The notes beneath the pieces were generated by a model. It saw nothing but the letters and a program-made list of their open reading frames with translations, ran no database searches and was not told where the DNA came from. Below are positions 16,716 to 24,779 of a stretch of DNA of 34,371 nt, piece by piece. The DNA is from an uncultured Prevotella sp. (GTDB lineage: Bacteria; Bacteroidota; Bacteroidia; Bacteroidales; Bacteroidaceae): the NCBI GenBank assembly GCA_945873145.1, contig CAMCBZ010000029.1:1-34371 (forward strand), given 5' to 3'. Numbering within the stretch: the stretch's first letter is position 1; each line of letters starts with the position of its first letter. A program made the translations under genes and the position numbers.

Positions 16716-17999
16716 TTACTCTTGGCTTTGAATTCTCAGTCTCATAGCATTGGCATGAGCTTCAAGTTGCTCATTCTCAGCCATACAGACCACTGCTTTG
16801 CCGATGCTGTCGATACCCTCTTTTGTGAGATGCTGGAAGGTGATCTTACGCATATAGCTGTCGAGGTTTACGCCATTGTAAGCCAATGCATATTGATGAG
16901 TAGGAAGTGTGTGGTTCGTGCCGCTGGCATAATCACCAGCGCTCTCGCAAGCCCATTTGCCAAGGAAGACGCTACCAGCATTGATGACTTTTGCAGCCAA
17001 GTCGTCATAGTTCTTTGTAGCAAGGATCAAGTGCTCAGGAGCGTAGGCATTGCTGAGTTCCATAGCCTCGTCGAGATCATGAACAAGCACCAATTTGGAA
17101 TTGTCCAGCGACTTTGCTGCAATTTCTTTTCTCGGGAGGCGCTCCAACTGATTCGTAACTTCTGCCCTTACTTTCTCAAGCATCAGCTCAGAGTCGGTGA
17201 TTAGAAAAACTTGAGAGTCGATGCCATGTTCAGCCTGAGACAACAAATCTGCGGCGACGAAAACAGGATTACTCTCGCTGTCAGCGATGACACATACCTC
17301 GCTTGGACCTGCAGGCATGTCGATAGCCACCTCATGGAGGCTCACTTGCTGCTTAGCAGCCATCACGTATTGGTTGCCGGGACCAAAGATCTTATAAACC
17401 TTGGGCACACTCTCTGTGCCATAAGCCATAGCACCAATAGCCTGCACACCTCCAGCCTTATAGATTCTATTGACTCCAGCTATTTTGGCAGCCGCCAAAA
17501 TGGCGGGATTCACTTTGCCTTCTTTGTTAGGGGGAGTGCAGAGGACGATCTCCTCACAACCGGCAATCTTTGCAGGGGTGGCTAACATCAGTACGGTTGA
17601 GAATAAGGGGGCTGTACCTCCAGGAATGTATAATCCCACCTTCTGAATGGCCACGCTCTTTTGCCAGCACTCCACACCTTTGGAAGTCTCCAGCGATATA
17701 CCTTCAAATTTTTGGGCATGATGGAACTTATAGATGTTGTCATGCGCGAGTTTCAAGGAATCAAGCAATTCGGGTGATACTTGCGTCAGTGCTTCTTCAA
17801 TCTCTTCTTCGCAGACTGCCAATGAAGTCAATACCACATGGTCAAACTTCTCCTCGTAACTCTTTACTGCCTCGTCGCCTCGTTGTCTCACGTCGTCGAG
17901 TACACTTTCCACTGTGGCGTTTAGCTGTGAAACGTCTAAATGAGGCCGCTTGACCAATTCTGGCCAAGTCTCTTTTGAAGGATATTTAATAACATTCAT
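16716..17999 (-). CDS. hisD: Histidinol dehydrogenase
   Basis: The predicted protein has 427 residues, the normal length. It is a zinc enzyme that oxidises histidinol twice with NAD+ to histidine. Zn ligands Q255 and H258 are in [10 protein letters not shown], and the catalytic E322-H323 pair is in [23 protein letters not shown] (125-138), GPGNQYV (206-212) and DMPAGPSEV (227-235) are further family motifs. It is preceded by a 115-bp spacer with inverted repeats that separates it from hisG. Confidence 0.96.
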   Translation of the reverse strand: MNVIKYPSKETWPELVKRPHLDVSQLNATVESVLDDVRQRGDEAVKSYEEKFDHVVLTSLAVCEEEIEEALTQVSPELLDSLKLAHDNIYKFHHAQKFEGISLETSKGVECWQKSVAIQKVGLYIPGGTAPLFSTVLMLATPAKIAGCEEIVLCTPPNKEGKVNPAILAAAKIAGVNRIYKAGGVQAIGAMAYGTESVPKVYKIFGPGNQYVMAAKQQVSLHEVAIDMPAGPSEVCVIADSESNPVFVAADLLSQAEHGIDSQVFLITDSELMLEKVRAEVTNQLERLPRKEIAAKSLDNSKLVLVHDLDEAMELSNAYAPEHLILATKNYDDLAAKVINAGSVFLGKWACESAGDYASGTNHTLPTHQYALAYNGVNLDSYMRKITFQHLTKEGIDSIGKAVVCMAENEQLEAHANAMRLRIQSQE

Positions 18000-18020
18000 G
18001 TCTCAACCTTTCTTTGTTAT

Positions 18021-18100
18021 AATCAGATCTGCTGTATGATCACGTCTAAGTTATGATCTAATTTTCTTCTGTGTCATCAGATCAAGTCCATGATCTGATG
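18021..18100 (-). other. GATC-rich, hairpin-bearing hisG-hisD spacer
   Basis: CATCAGATCA (18075-18084) and TGATCTGATG (18091-18100) form a perfect 10-bp stem with a 6-base loop. Five GATC tetramers occur at 18026, 18038, 18055, 18080 and 18092, most inside short palindromic hexamers. No T-run follows the stem in the transcript direction. Possible roles are a processing or stability element, or a protein-binding cluster. Confidence 0.5.
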
Positions 18101-18114
18101 TAACATTCAAATCC

Positions 18115-18966
18115 TTAGAGAATCATTTTCTCGATAGGAGAAACCAAGATGCCTTGAGCACCCAGCTCTTTCAGCTTGCCGATGATTTCCCAGAAACGTG
18201 CTTCGTCCAAAACAGTATGGATGGCACACCACTCTGGGTCAGAAAGAGGAATGATGGTGGGACTCTTAATGCCGGGCAATACCTTGGTGATATCGGCCAC
18301 TTTGTCCTTCGGGGCGTTCATCATCACGTATTTTTTGTCGCGGGCGATTTGTACAGCCTCAAAACGGAAAAGCAATTCATTCAATATCTTCCGCTTATCA
18401 TCGTCCATCTTCCAGTTGCCGATGAGCACAGCTTCACTCTTCATGACCACTTCCACCTCTTTCAGATTATTGTGAACGAGTGTGGAGCCAGAGCTGACAA
18501 TGTCAAAGATGGCATCAGCCAGTCCTATACCCGGGCTGATTTCTACAGAGCCGGTGATGACATGGATATCTGCCTTGATGTTGTTTTTGTTCATGAAACG
18601 ACGAAGAATGCTCGGATAGGATGTGGCAATCTTCTTGCCATTGAACCAAGAAATACCTGTATAATCGATGGCTTTGGGGATAGCCAGTGACAGTCTGCAT
18701 TTCGAAAAGCCCAGCGGACGGATAATGTGGGCGTCTTCCTGACGCTCTTCAAACTCATTCTCACCTACAACGCCGATATCTGCCACGCCGCTTGCCACAC
18801 TCTGTGGGATATCATCATCCCGGAGGAAAAGAACCTCCAGGGGGAAGTTGGTGCTTTGGACGAGAAGTGTCCGTTTGCTTTCGCTGACTTTGATGTCGGC
18901 TTCTTTCAGCAAATTCATAGTGTCCTCATAGAGGCGACCTTTTGACTGTACTGCTATTCTTAACAT
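18115..18966 (-). CDS. hisG: ATP phosphoribosyltransferase, long form
   Basis: The predicted protein has 283 residues from the ATG at 18966 (MLRIAVQSKGRL), the conserved HisG N terminus. A longer frame to 19032 begins upstream of the promoter box and adds an atypical 22-residue leader. HisG catalyses the committed step of histidine synthesis, joining ATP and PRPP. SGVADIGVVGENE (~59-71) and the PRPP-binding DAIFDIVSSGSTL near 152-164 are visible. The last ~75 residues form the regulatory ACT-like domain that binds histidine, so HisZ is not needed. It is the first gene of hisGDC. Confidence 0.95.
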   Translation of the reverse strand: MLRIAVQSKGRLYEDTMNLLKEADIKVSESKRTLLVQSTNFPLEVLFLRDDDIPQSVASGVADIGVVGENEFEERQEDAHIIRPLGFSKCRLSLAIPKAIDYTGISWFNGKKIATSYPSILRRFMNKNNIKADIHVITGSVEISPGIGLADAIFDIVSSGSTLVHNNLKEVEVVMKSEAVLIGNWKMDDDKRKILNELLFRFEAVQIARDKKYVMMNAPKDKVADITKVLPGIKSPTIIPLSDPEWCAIHTVLDEARFWEIIGKLKELGAQGILVSPIEKMIL

Positions 18967-19020
18967 GCTGTTTTCTTCTATTTCGAATGTAATAATTCTA
19001 ATTTTCCTAAAAATATCGTG

Positions 19021-19028
19021 CAAATTTA
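19021..19028 (-). promoter_or_regulatory. hisG -7 box
   Basis: On the minus strand TAAATTTG (19028-19021) fits TAnnTTTG and lies 54 bp before the hisG ATG. No standard -33 was found. It is 32 bp from the divergent transglycosylase box. Confidence 0.55.
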
Positions 19029-19060
19029 GCAAATTCCAAGCAAATGCGCAATAAAAATGC

Positions 19061-19068
19061 TACTTTTG
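19061..19068 (+). promoter_or_regulatory. -7 box of transglycosylase gene
   Basis: TACTTTTG fits TAnnTTTG. Transcription would start near 19073-19077, which makes the ATG at 19080 the most likely start and excludes the ATG at 19044. Confidence 0.55.
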
Positions 19069-19079
19069 TGATGAAATTT

Positions 19080-20261
19080 ATGACGACGGTAAGAAACATT
19101 TATATTTATGCGTGTTGTCTGCTCGTTTTTCTGTCTGCTTGTCAGCAACAATCCAAAAAACCAGAGATGACACCGTGGGGCACTACAATAGGAGAGGATT
19201 CTTTACCAAAAGAGAATTCTCTCAGTTTGGATGATATACAAACAAATGGTGAGTTGATCATGCTCACGGTATCGGGTCCAGAAACATACTATGATTATCA
19301 TGGTCATGGGATGGGTGCCCAGTACTTGCTTTGTCAGAAATTTGCAGATAAGTTAGGTGTGTCTTTGCGAGTGGAGGTTTGCAAAGACACTATTGAACTT
19401 ATTCAGCGGATGCAAAAAGGAGAGGGAGATCTCGCTGCCGTGTTGCTGCCTAAAAAATGGAAAGGGCTTTTGTATGCAGGTGCCTCAGATAAAAAACAGC
19501 GTACTTCTTGGATTGTCAGAAGAGACGGGCAAGACCTGGCACAAGCACTCAACAGCTGGTTCCGCTCAGATATGATCGACAAAATCAAACGGGAAGAGCA
19601 ATTCTTGTTGTCCGCTGCCAGTATTACCCGCCATGTTTATGCACCAATGCTCAACCGGGCAGGTGGCGTCATTTCCCGTTATGACCATCTTTTCCAGCAA
19701 TATGCACCTTTGGCAAGATGGGACTGGCGCTTGTTGGCGGCACAATGCTACCAAGAGTCAACCTTTGATCCCAAGGCGCATTCTTGGGCAGGAGCGTGTG
19801 GATTGATGCAGATTATGCCTTCGACAGCAGACCATGTAGGCTTGCCACGAGAAAATCTTTATGACCCCGAAGCTAATATTGCTTGCGCTGCCAAATACAT
19901 TCAGGAACTTAGTGGATTCTTTAGGGATGTACCGGCATCAGAACGAATCTATTTCGTATTGGCCAGTTACAATGGTGGGCACTTCCATGTGAGAGATGCT
20001 ATGGCGCTGGCGCATCGTGATGGCCATGATCCACATCGTTGGGGTGAAGTCGAGCCTTATATCCTTAAACTTAGTTTACCAGCTTACTATACGAGTCCAA
20101 TTGTGAAACATGGTTACATGAGAGGATCAGAGACTGTCAATTACGTCCGTCGCATCCGTGAAAGATGGAACCAATATCGTGGAGTGGCAAAAGGTGGTTT
20201 CTCTTCAGGTTTCTCTACAATACCAGAACGGGCTAAAAGAAAGTATAAGTGGCATCTTTAA
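19080..20261 (+). CDS. MltF-like lipoprotein lytic transglycosylase
   Basis: The predicted protein has 393 residues from 19080. A signal peptide ends in lipobox LSAC with C21, so it is an outer- or inner-membrane lipoprotein facing the periplasm. Residues ~55-180 resemble a solute-binding domain (SBP_bac_3), but at ~125 residues it is about half the size in E. coli MltF, as if one lobe were missing. The SLT domain follows: catalytic E226 in AAQCYQESTF, then GACGLMQIMPSTA and LASYNGG. These enzymes cleave peptidoglycan to 1,6-anhydro-muropeptides. The C-terminal YVRRIRERW segment is typical. It is divergent from hisG with no functional link apparent. Confidence 0.9.
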   Translation: MTTVRNIYIYACCLLVFLSACQQQSKKPEMTPWGTTIGEDSLPKENSLSLDDIQTNGELIMLTVSGPETYYDYHGHGMGAQYLLCQKFADKLGVSLRVEVCKDTIELIQRMQKGEGDLAAVLLPKKWKGLLYAGASDKKQRTSWIVRRDGQDLAQALNSWFRSDMIDKIKREEQFLLSAASITRHVYAPMLNRAGGVISRYDHLFQQYAPLARWDWRLLAAQCYQESTFDPKAHSWAGACGLMQIMPSTADHVGLPRENLYDPEANIACAAKYIQELSGFFRDVPASERIYFVLASYNGGHFHVRDAMALAHRDGHDPHRWGEVEPYILKLSLPAYYTSPIVKHGYMRGSETVNYVRRIRERWNQYRGVAKGGFSSGFSTIPERAKRKYKWHL

Positions 20262-20373
20262 TAACACTTGATTGCCAATTATCATCTTATCCACAATATT
20301 CTGTTAATAATGGATACTTGGGGAGCTTTATGAATAATTTATTGTCATCGTACATGTTTGCGGTAGTGATCCA

Positions 20374-20544
20374 ATGCGTAAAGCTACAGAGAAGTGCTTT
20401 AACCCACATTGCCTGACAACTGCTTTACGAATAGAAGGAAATATTATCCCACTGCATCACGAACTCTGTGTAAATTACTGCACAGATAGCCATGGCTTTG
20501 AAACTATGAGAAATGCCTATGAAGATGTAAGAGCAGGTTCATAG
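20374..20544 (+). CDS. Possible 56-residue Cys/His-rich ORF
   Basis: This lies in an otherwise gene-free 392-bp gap (20262-20653). An ATG at 20374 opens a 56-codon frame ending in TAG at 20542-20544, and the frame is open upstream to 20338. The product has five or so Cys and His residues in the pattern KCFNPHC then PLHHELCVNYC, which resembles a small metal-binding module. I recognise no family. There is no promoter box or Shine-Dalgarno, so it may be a gene remnant or chance. The rest of the gap shows nothing else apart from the promoter at 20602-20632. Confidence 0.3.
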   Translation: MRKATEKCFNPHCLTTALRIEGNIIPLHHELCVNYCTDSHGFETMRNAYEDVRAGS

Positions 20545-20601
20545 GAAAGTGTAAGTTAATTTTCTATTTAGCAAATCTTATCTACTTTTTTTAATCAATT
20601 A

Positions 20602-20632
20602 TTGCGTAGCTACCTTTTATTTTGTAATTTTG
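20602..20632 (+). promoter_or_regulatory. Promoter of HD-domain gene
   Basis: TTG at 20602-20604, a 20-bp spacer and TAATTTTG at 20625-20632, with the ATG 22 bp further on, match the Bacteroidota pattern well. Confidence 0.72.
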
Positions 20633-20653
20633 CATAGTCAATTATAAACGATT

Positions 20654-21280
20654 ATGGACAAGAAAAAGAATCGAGAAGATTTTGAGGCGCTTCTTCGTGA
20701 GACTAAGCGTGAGGGAATAGAATATGTAATTGAGGATTTGGAAAAAGGAGGCTTTTTCGATGCACCTGCATCTGCCGGTCATCATCTCAATGTACCTGGT
20801 GGCTTGTGTGAGCATAGTCTGAATGTCTGCCGCACTGGTCTTGCCATTTGGGAGGGAATGAAGACACTCGACGCTGCTTCTATGGGTGAGGTGAAGCGAG
20901 AGAGTATCATTCTTGCAACCCTGCTTCATGACGTTTGCAAGATGGATATCTACAAACGTACAATAAAAAAACGCAAGAACAAGTTAGGCCAATGGGAGGA
21001 TGCAGAAGGCTACAATGTATCGTACAAGGATTTCCCGATGGGCCATGGAGAGAAGAGTGTTATTTTGCTATTATTGAGTGGTCTTCAACTTAACGATGAC
21101 GAGATGTGCGCTATCCGGTGGCACATGGGTGCTTTTGGGCTTAATTTCAACTCATATGAGGATGAGCGTTGCTATGATACAGCTCGTACTGAGTATCCTC
21201 TCTGTGCCATCGTGCAGGCTGCTGATAGTCTGGCGGCAGCTGTCATTGAGACAACATCTGAAGATATCGATAATCTTTAG
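20654..21280 (+). CDS. HD-domain hydrolase
   Basis: The predicted protein has 208 residues. HD metal-binding residues appear in order: H54 in GGLCEHSLNV, H92-D93 in LLHDVCK, H131 in GHGEKSV, H157 in RWHMG and D191 in QAADSLA. This is the arrangement of metal-dependent phosphohydrolases or nucleotidases of the HD superfamily. The extra histidines suggest a two-metal site. The substrate is unknown. There is no signal or membrane segment. It converges on the MATE gene with a 24-bp gap and has its own promoter. Confidence 0.88.
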   Translation: MDKKKNREDFEALLRETKREGIEYVIEDLEKGGFFDAPASAGHHLNVPGGLCEHSLNVCRTGLAIWEGMKTLDAASMGEVKRESIILATLLHDVCKMDIYKRTIKKRKNKLGQWEDAEGYNVSYKDFPMGHGEKSVILLLLSGLQLNDDEMCAIRWHMGAFGLNFNSYEDERCYDTARTEYPLCAIVQAADSLAAAVIETTSEDIDNL

Positions 21281-21304
21281 ACATATTTAAGTATGATCAT
21301 AGGC

Positions 21305-22654
21305 CTAGTCAACGACATGGGAATTTCTATGATAATATAGACTTCTTAACAAATAAATAACCACACCACGTACAAATAAATAGAGGATAAAGGCAATCCA
21401 CAGCAGATGGTTAGTCCAAGCCTGAGTGGGAAGGGTGAGGGAAAATGATACCCATGCCACGACAAAAAACAGCAGAGAGGCTAAAAAACTGGCCAAGAGC
21501 ATCGGACGCGTGAGTGTAAGTCCAATGCAGATGCCATCCAAGACAAAGGCCAAAGTGCCCGCAAGTGGTATCATGCATGCCCAGGGCTGGAAGTGGTCAG
21601 CCACAGATACCACCGTAGGGTCACTGCTCAGTAAGCCTACCAACAGTTTACCACCGAGCACATAGAGCAGAGTGGCGGTGATGGCCAGTCCCGTGCCCCA
21701 TTGGATCAGTCGACGGGTGACGGCCTCCAGTCCCTGACGATCATTAGCGCCCCATGCATGTCCCGAGAGTGCTTCTCCGGCAAAGGCAAAGCCGTCCATG
21801 ACATAGCTGAACAGCGTGAAGAAGGTCATCAGCAAAGTGTTGGCCGCCAGCACAGTGTCGCCTTGACGGGCGCCGAAGGCTGTGAAGCCGAAGTTGACTG
21901 CCACGAGGCAGACTGTTCTAAGGAAGATGTCGCGGTTGAGCGAAAAGAAATGAGCCAATTCTGTGCGCTGCAAAAGTTTCCTCCATGAGATATGTATGGT
22001 ACCCAAGCGAATCACATGACGGCGGAGCATATAGACCGAGGCGAAAAGTCCTGTCCATTGGGCAACAAGCGTTCCTAAGGCCACTCCCTGCATTTTCATG
22101 TCAAGTCCAATGGCTAAGGATAGTGACACGATGACGTTGACAACATTCTGGAAGATAGCTACATACATCGGAGAGCGCGTGTCTTGCATGCCGATGAACC
22201 AACCATTGAGACACATCAGTGCCAGGGTAGGGGGCGCACCCCAGATGACGATGCGGAAGTAGACATTGGCTATGGCTCCCACACCAGCAGAAGGAGAGAT
22301 AAGCCATAGCGCCAACTTCCAAAGTGGATATTGCAGCAGCAGAATGATGGTCGCCACGCTGATGGCCACACCGAGGGCCCTAAGCAATGATGCGTAAATC
22401 GCTTTGCGGTCACCAGCACCATGCGCTTGTGCCGTAAGGCCACTCGATCCCATGCGCAGAAAGCCGAAGAGCCAGTAGGTAACGTTGAAAAACGTTGTGG
22501 CCACTGACATAGCTGCGAGATAAATGCCGGAGCCAATGTGCCCGACGATGGCAAGGTCGCAAAGACCAAGGAGCGGGATGGTGATGTTGTTAATGACCGA
22601 GGGCAAAGCCAGTTGCAAGATGCGGCGGTCGAGCGTGGACAATGTTAAGAACAT
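21305..22654 (-). CDS. MATE family efflux transporter
   Basis: The predicted protein has 449 residues with about twelve hydrophobic helices in two homologous halves, as expected for multidrug and toxin extrusion antiporters of the inner membrane (DinF/NorM group). The N-terminal LALPSVINNITIPLLGLCDLAIVGHIG (residues ~15-41) and GFLRMGSSGLTAQAHGA (~64-80) are typical. The second half opens with LVAVNFGFTAFGARQG. It uses a Na+ or H+ gradient to export cationic drugs or metabolites. The exact substrate cannot be inferred. It is probably transcribed alone, downstream of a ferritin terminator. Confidence 0.94.
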   Translation of the reverse strand: MFLTLSTLDRRILQLALPSVINNITIPLLGLCDLAIVGHIGSGIYLAAMSVATTFFNVTYWLFGFLRMGSSGLTAQAHGAGDRKAIYASLLRALGVAISVATIILLLQYPLWKLALWLISPSAGVGAIANVYFRIVIWGAPPTLALMCLNGWFIGMQDTRSPMYVAIFQNVVNVIVSLSLAIGLDMKMQGVALGTLVAQWTGLFASVYMLRRHVIRLGTIHISWRKLLQRTELAHFFSLNRDIFLRTVCLVAVNFGFTAFGARQGDTVLAANTLLMTFFTLFSYVMDGFAFAGEALSGHAWGANDRQGLEAVTRRLIQWGTGLAITATLLYVLGGKLLVGLLSSDPTVVSVADHFQPWACMIPLAGTLAFVLDGICIGLTLTRPMLLASFLASLLFFVVAWVSFSLTLPTQAWTNHLLWIAFILYLFVRGVVIYLLRSLYYHRNSHVVD

Positions 22655-22670
22655 GAGAACGAGAATATTA

Positions 22671-22701
22671 AAGAAGCGGAGCCTTATTGACCCCGCTTCT
22701 T
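22671..22701 (-). terminator. Ferritin terminator, distal hairpin
   Basis: AAGAAGCGG (22671-22679) pairs with CCGCTTCTT (22693-22701), a 9-bp stem with a 13-base loop. On the minus strand CTTCTTTAATATTC follows. It lies 109 bp after the ferritin stop and just before the MATE start. Confidence 0.65.
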
Positions 22702-22719
22702 CGTGATAAGATAATTCAA

Positions 22720-22761
22720 ATTGAAGAATCTTAGGATTTCTTTCTCTTCCTATTCTTCAAT
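22720..22761 (-). terminator. Second hairpin between ferritin and MATE
   Basis: ATTGAAGAAT (22720-22729) and ATTCTTCAAT (22752-22761) are perfect inverted copies with a 22-base loop. A shorter GGGGA/TCCCC stem (22782-22786 with 22794-22798) lies closer to the ferritin stop. The stem is AT-rich, so its role in termination is uncertain. Confidence 0.4.
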
Positions 22762-22809
22762 CATTATTGTGTGATTTGTCGGGGGACTTAACATCCCCTT
22801 AGGAGCTGT

Positions 22810-23334
22810 TTATGCGTTCTTGGCAGCGAGTGGAGCGGCCTGGGTGTAGACACGTGTAGCAAGATCTTTGTCGAGCGTATAGATGCCGTAACCGTTGTCG
22901 CCGATCATCTTCAAGCTATCGATGATGTTCTTGGCATTTTCTTCTTCCTCGACCTGCTCGTCGATGAACCATTTGAGCATGCTCTGTGTAGCGAAGTCGT
23001 TGTCTTCAAGTGAGGTGGCGTAGAGCTTGTTGATAAGTCCTGTCACTGTCTGCTCATGTTTGAGGGTGTTTTGGAAGAGGTCAAGAGGACTGGCCCATTC
23101 TGTGGGTACGCCCTGGATGGGGTCGAGCATCACGCGGCCATCACGCTGCAGGATGTAGTCGAAGAAGATCTTCACATGGTCCAGTTCCTCCTGATACTGC
23201 ACCTCGAACCAGTGTGCCATGCCGGGGTAGCCCTGTGCATTGGCAAAAGCTGACATTGACAGATAAAGATAAGCTGACCAAAACTCAGCATTGATTTGCG
23301 CATTGAGCGCATCTTGCATTTTTTGACTTAACAT
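22810..23334 (-). CDS. ftnA: Ferritin (24-mer iron store)
   Basis: The predicted protein has 174 residues, a non-haem bacterial ferritin that oxidises Fe(II) and stores it as a mineral core. Ferroxidase-centre residues fall at the same numbers as in E. coli FtnA: E17, E50, H53, E94, Q127 and E130, with E126 beside them. There is no haem-ligand methionine characteristic of bacterioferritin. I see no clear promoter box upstream. A long hairpin separates it from thrC. Iron control is plausible but no operator was recognised. Confidence 0.95.
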   Translation of the reverse strand: MLSQKMQDALNAQINAEFWSAYLYLSMSAFANAQGYPGMAHWFEVQYQEELDHVKIFFDYILQRDGRVMLDPIQGVPTEWASPLDLFQNTLKHEQTVTGLINKLYATSLEDNDFATQSMLKWFIDEQVEEEENAKNIIDSLKMIGDNGYGIYTLDKDLATRVYTQAAPLAAKNA

Positions 23335-23362
23335 AATATAGAAGCTTTTTTATTAAATGAAG

Positions 23363-23412
23363 AGATCAGCTATATTCAAGCCTGCATGAGTCAGGCCCGA
23401 ATATTCTGATCT
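23363..23412 (-). terminator. Long three-part hairpin after thrC
   Basis: AGATCAG/CTGATCT, ATATTC/GAATAT and GCCTG/CAGGC nest symmetrically around the 7-base loop CATGAGT, giving 18 base pairs over 50 bases. It starts 7 bp past the thrC stop on the minus strand. Only a weak T-rich tail follows, so it is probably a terminator or a 3' end-protecting structure. Confidence 0.65.
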
Positions 23413-23418
23413 GTTAAT

Positions 23419-24747
23419 TCAAATCTGCATAAGATATTTCTTGAACGCTTCAAAGTCGTTTGGCATCTCTACGCTTTGTTTCTTTCCGCGCATGAAAGCT
23501 TGGAGCCGCTCGGGGATGGCGATGTCTGCGTTGTCGATAGCATCGACCTTCTCCTTGAACTTTGCAGGATGGGCAGTCTCAAGGAAGACACCGACCTGAC
23601 CAGGCTGCAACTGCTCGGAGAGAGCTTGATAGCCACAAGCGCCGTGGGGATCAAGGACATAGCCTGTCTCGTCGTAGCACTGCTTCATGGTCTTGCGGAT
23701 GGCATCATCGCTGTAGGTAGCTCCGGAGATGTCGTTGCAGATGGCTTTCCAGTCATTGTCGTAGAGATCGAGAATACGAGCGAAGTTGCTTGGGTCGCCG
23801 ACATCCATTGCGTTGGCGAGCGTCTGCTTGCTCGGCTGCGGGGAGTAGACACCCGTCTGCAGATAGTTGTAGAAGATGTCGTTGGCGTTGTTGGCGGCGA
23901 TGAAGTGCTTCACAGGCAGTCCCATGCGGGCTCCGAAAAGTCCTGCAGTGATATTGCCGAAGTTACCACTAGGAACGCAGACGACCATATCCTTACGTCC
24001 CGGTCCTGCAAGTCCCATGCGCTTGAGCTGGGCATAGGCGTTGAAATAATAAAAAGCCTGGGGCAGGAAGCGCGCCACATTGATGGAGTTGGCAGAAGTC
24101 AACTTCATGTGATCGTTGAGCTCCTTATCCATGAACGCATTCTTCACCAGCGCCTGACAGTCGTCGAAGACACCGTCAACCTCCAGTGCAGTGATGTTGC
24201 GCCCCAGAGTAGTGAATTGGCTCTCTTGGATTTTGCTGACTTTTCCCTTGGGATAGAGAACATAGACGTGGATGCCGTCGATGCCGAGGAAGCCGTTTGC
24301 CACAGCCGATCCCGTGTCGCCGGAGGTTGCCACGAGCACGATGACCTCATGATGGATGCCTGTAGCCTTCTCGTCTTTCTTGATGAAATATTGCAGCAGA
24401 CGGGCCATGAAGCGTGCGCCTACGTCTTTGAAAGCCAAGGTGGGGCCGTGGAAGAGCTCAAGGCTGTAGATGTCGCCTTTGACCTGATGCACCGGCGTGT
24501 CGAAGGCAAGGGTGTCGAAGACAATCTGCCGCAGGGAGTCCTCGTCCACGTCGTCGCCAAAGAAGCAGCGGGCTACCTCCAAGGCTATCTCTTGGAACGA
24601 GAGCTTGTCGATATTCTCAAAAAACGACTCTGGCAAGCGCTTGATGTTTTCTGGCATATACAGTCCACGGTCGGGAGCCAGTCCATGCTCCACAGCCTCA
24701 CGGAGTGTGGCCATAGGAGCTTTATGGTTGGTTGAATAGTATTTCAT
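23419..24747 (-). CDS. thrC: Threonine synthase
   Basis: The predicted protein has 442 residues, the size of the class II bacterial enzyme. It converts O-phosphohomoserine to threonine with PLP. The PLP lysine is K107 in GPTLAFKDVGARFM. VATSGDTGSAVANGF (~139-153) is the phosphate/cofactor loop and VPSGNFGNITAGL (~233-245) is another family motif. It is the last gene of thrA-apgM-thrC, 32 bp after apgM, and closes the pathway from homoserine phosphate. Confidence 0.96.
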   Translation of the reverse strand: MKYYSTNHKAPMATLREAVEHGLAPDRGLYMPENIKRLPESFFENIDKLSFQEIALEVARCFFGDDVDEDSLRQIVFDTLAFDTPVHQVKGDIYSLELFHGPTLAFKDVGARFMARLLQYFIKKDEKATGIHHEVIVLVATSGDTGSAVANGFLGIDGIHVYVLYPKGKVSKIQESQFTTLGRNITALEVDGVFDDCQALVKNAFMDKELNDHMKLTSANSINVARFLPQAFYYFNAYAQLKRMGLAGPGRKDMVVCVPSGNFGNITAGLFGARMGLPVKHFIAANNANDIFYNYLQTGVYSPQPSKQTLANAMDVGDPSNFARILDLYDNDWKAICNDISGATYSDDAIRKTMKQCYDETGYVLDPHGACGYQALSEQLQPGQVGVFLETAHPAKFKEKVDAIDNADIAIPERLQAFMRGKKQSVEMPNDFEAFKKYLMQI

Positions 24748-24779
24748 AATCTGTTTGACTTCAAATGTTTATTTGTGTT

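Noticed and set aside
23476..24735. 419-codon plus-strand ORF opposite thrC
   Set aside because: It is a shadow of thrC, whose complete motifs lie on the minus strand; the plus-strand product resembles no family.
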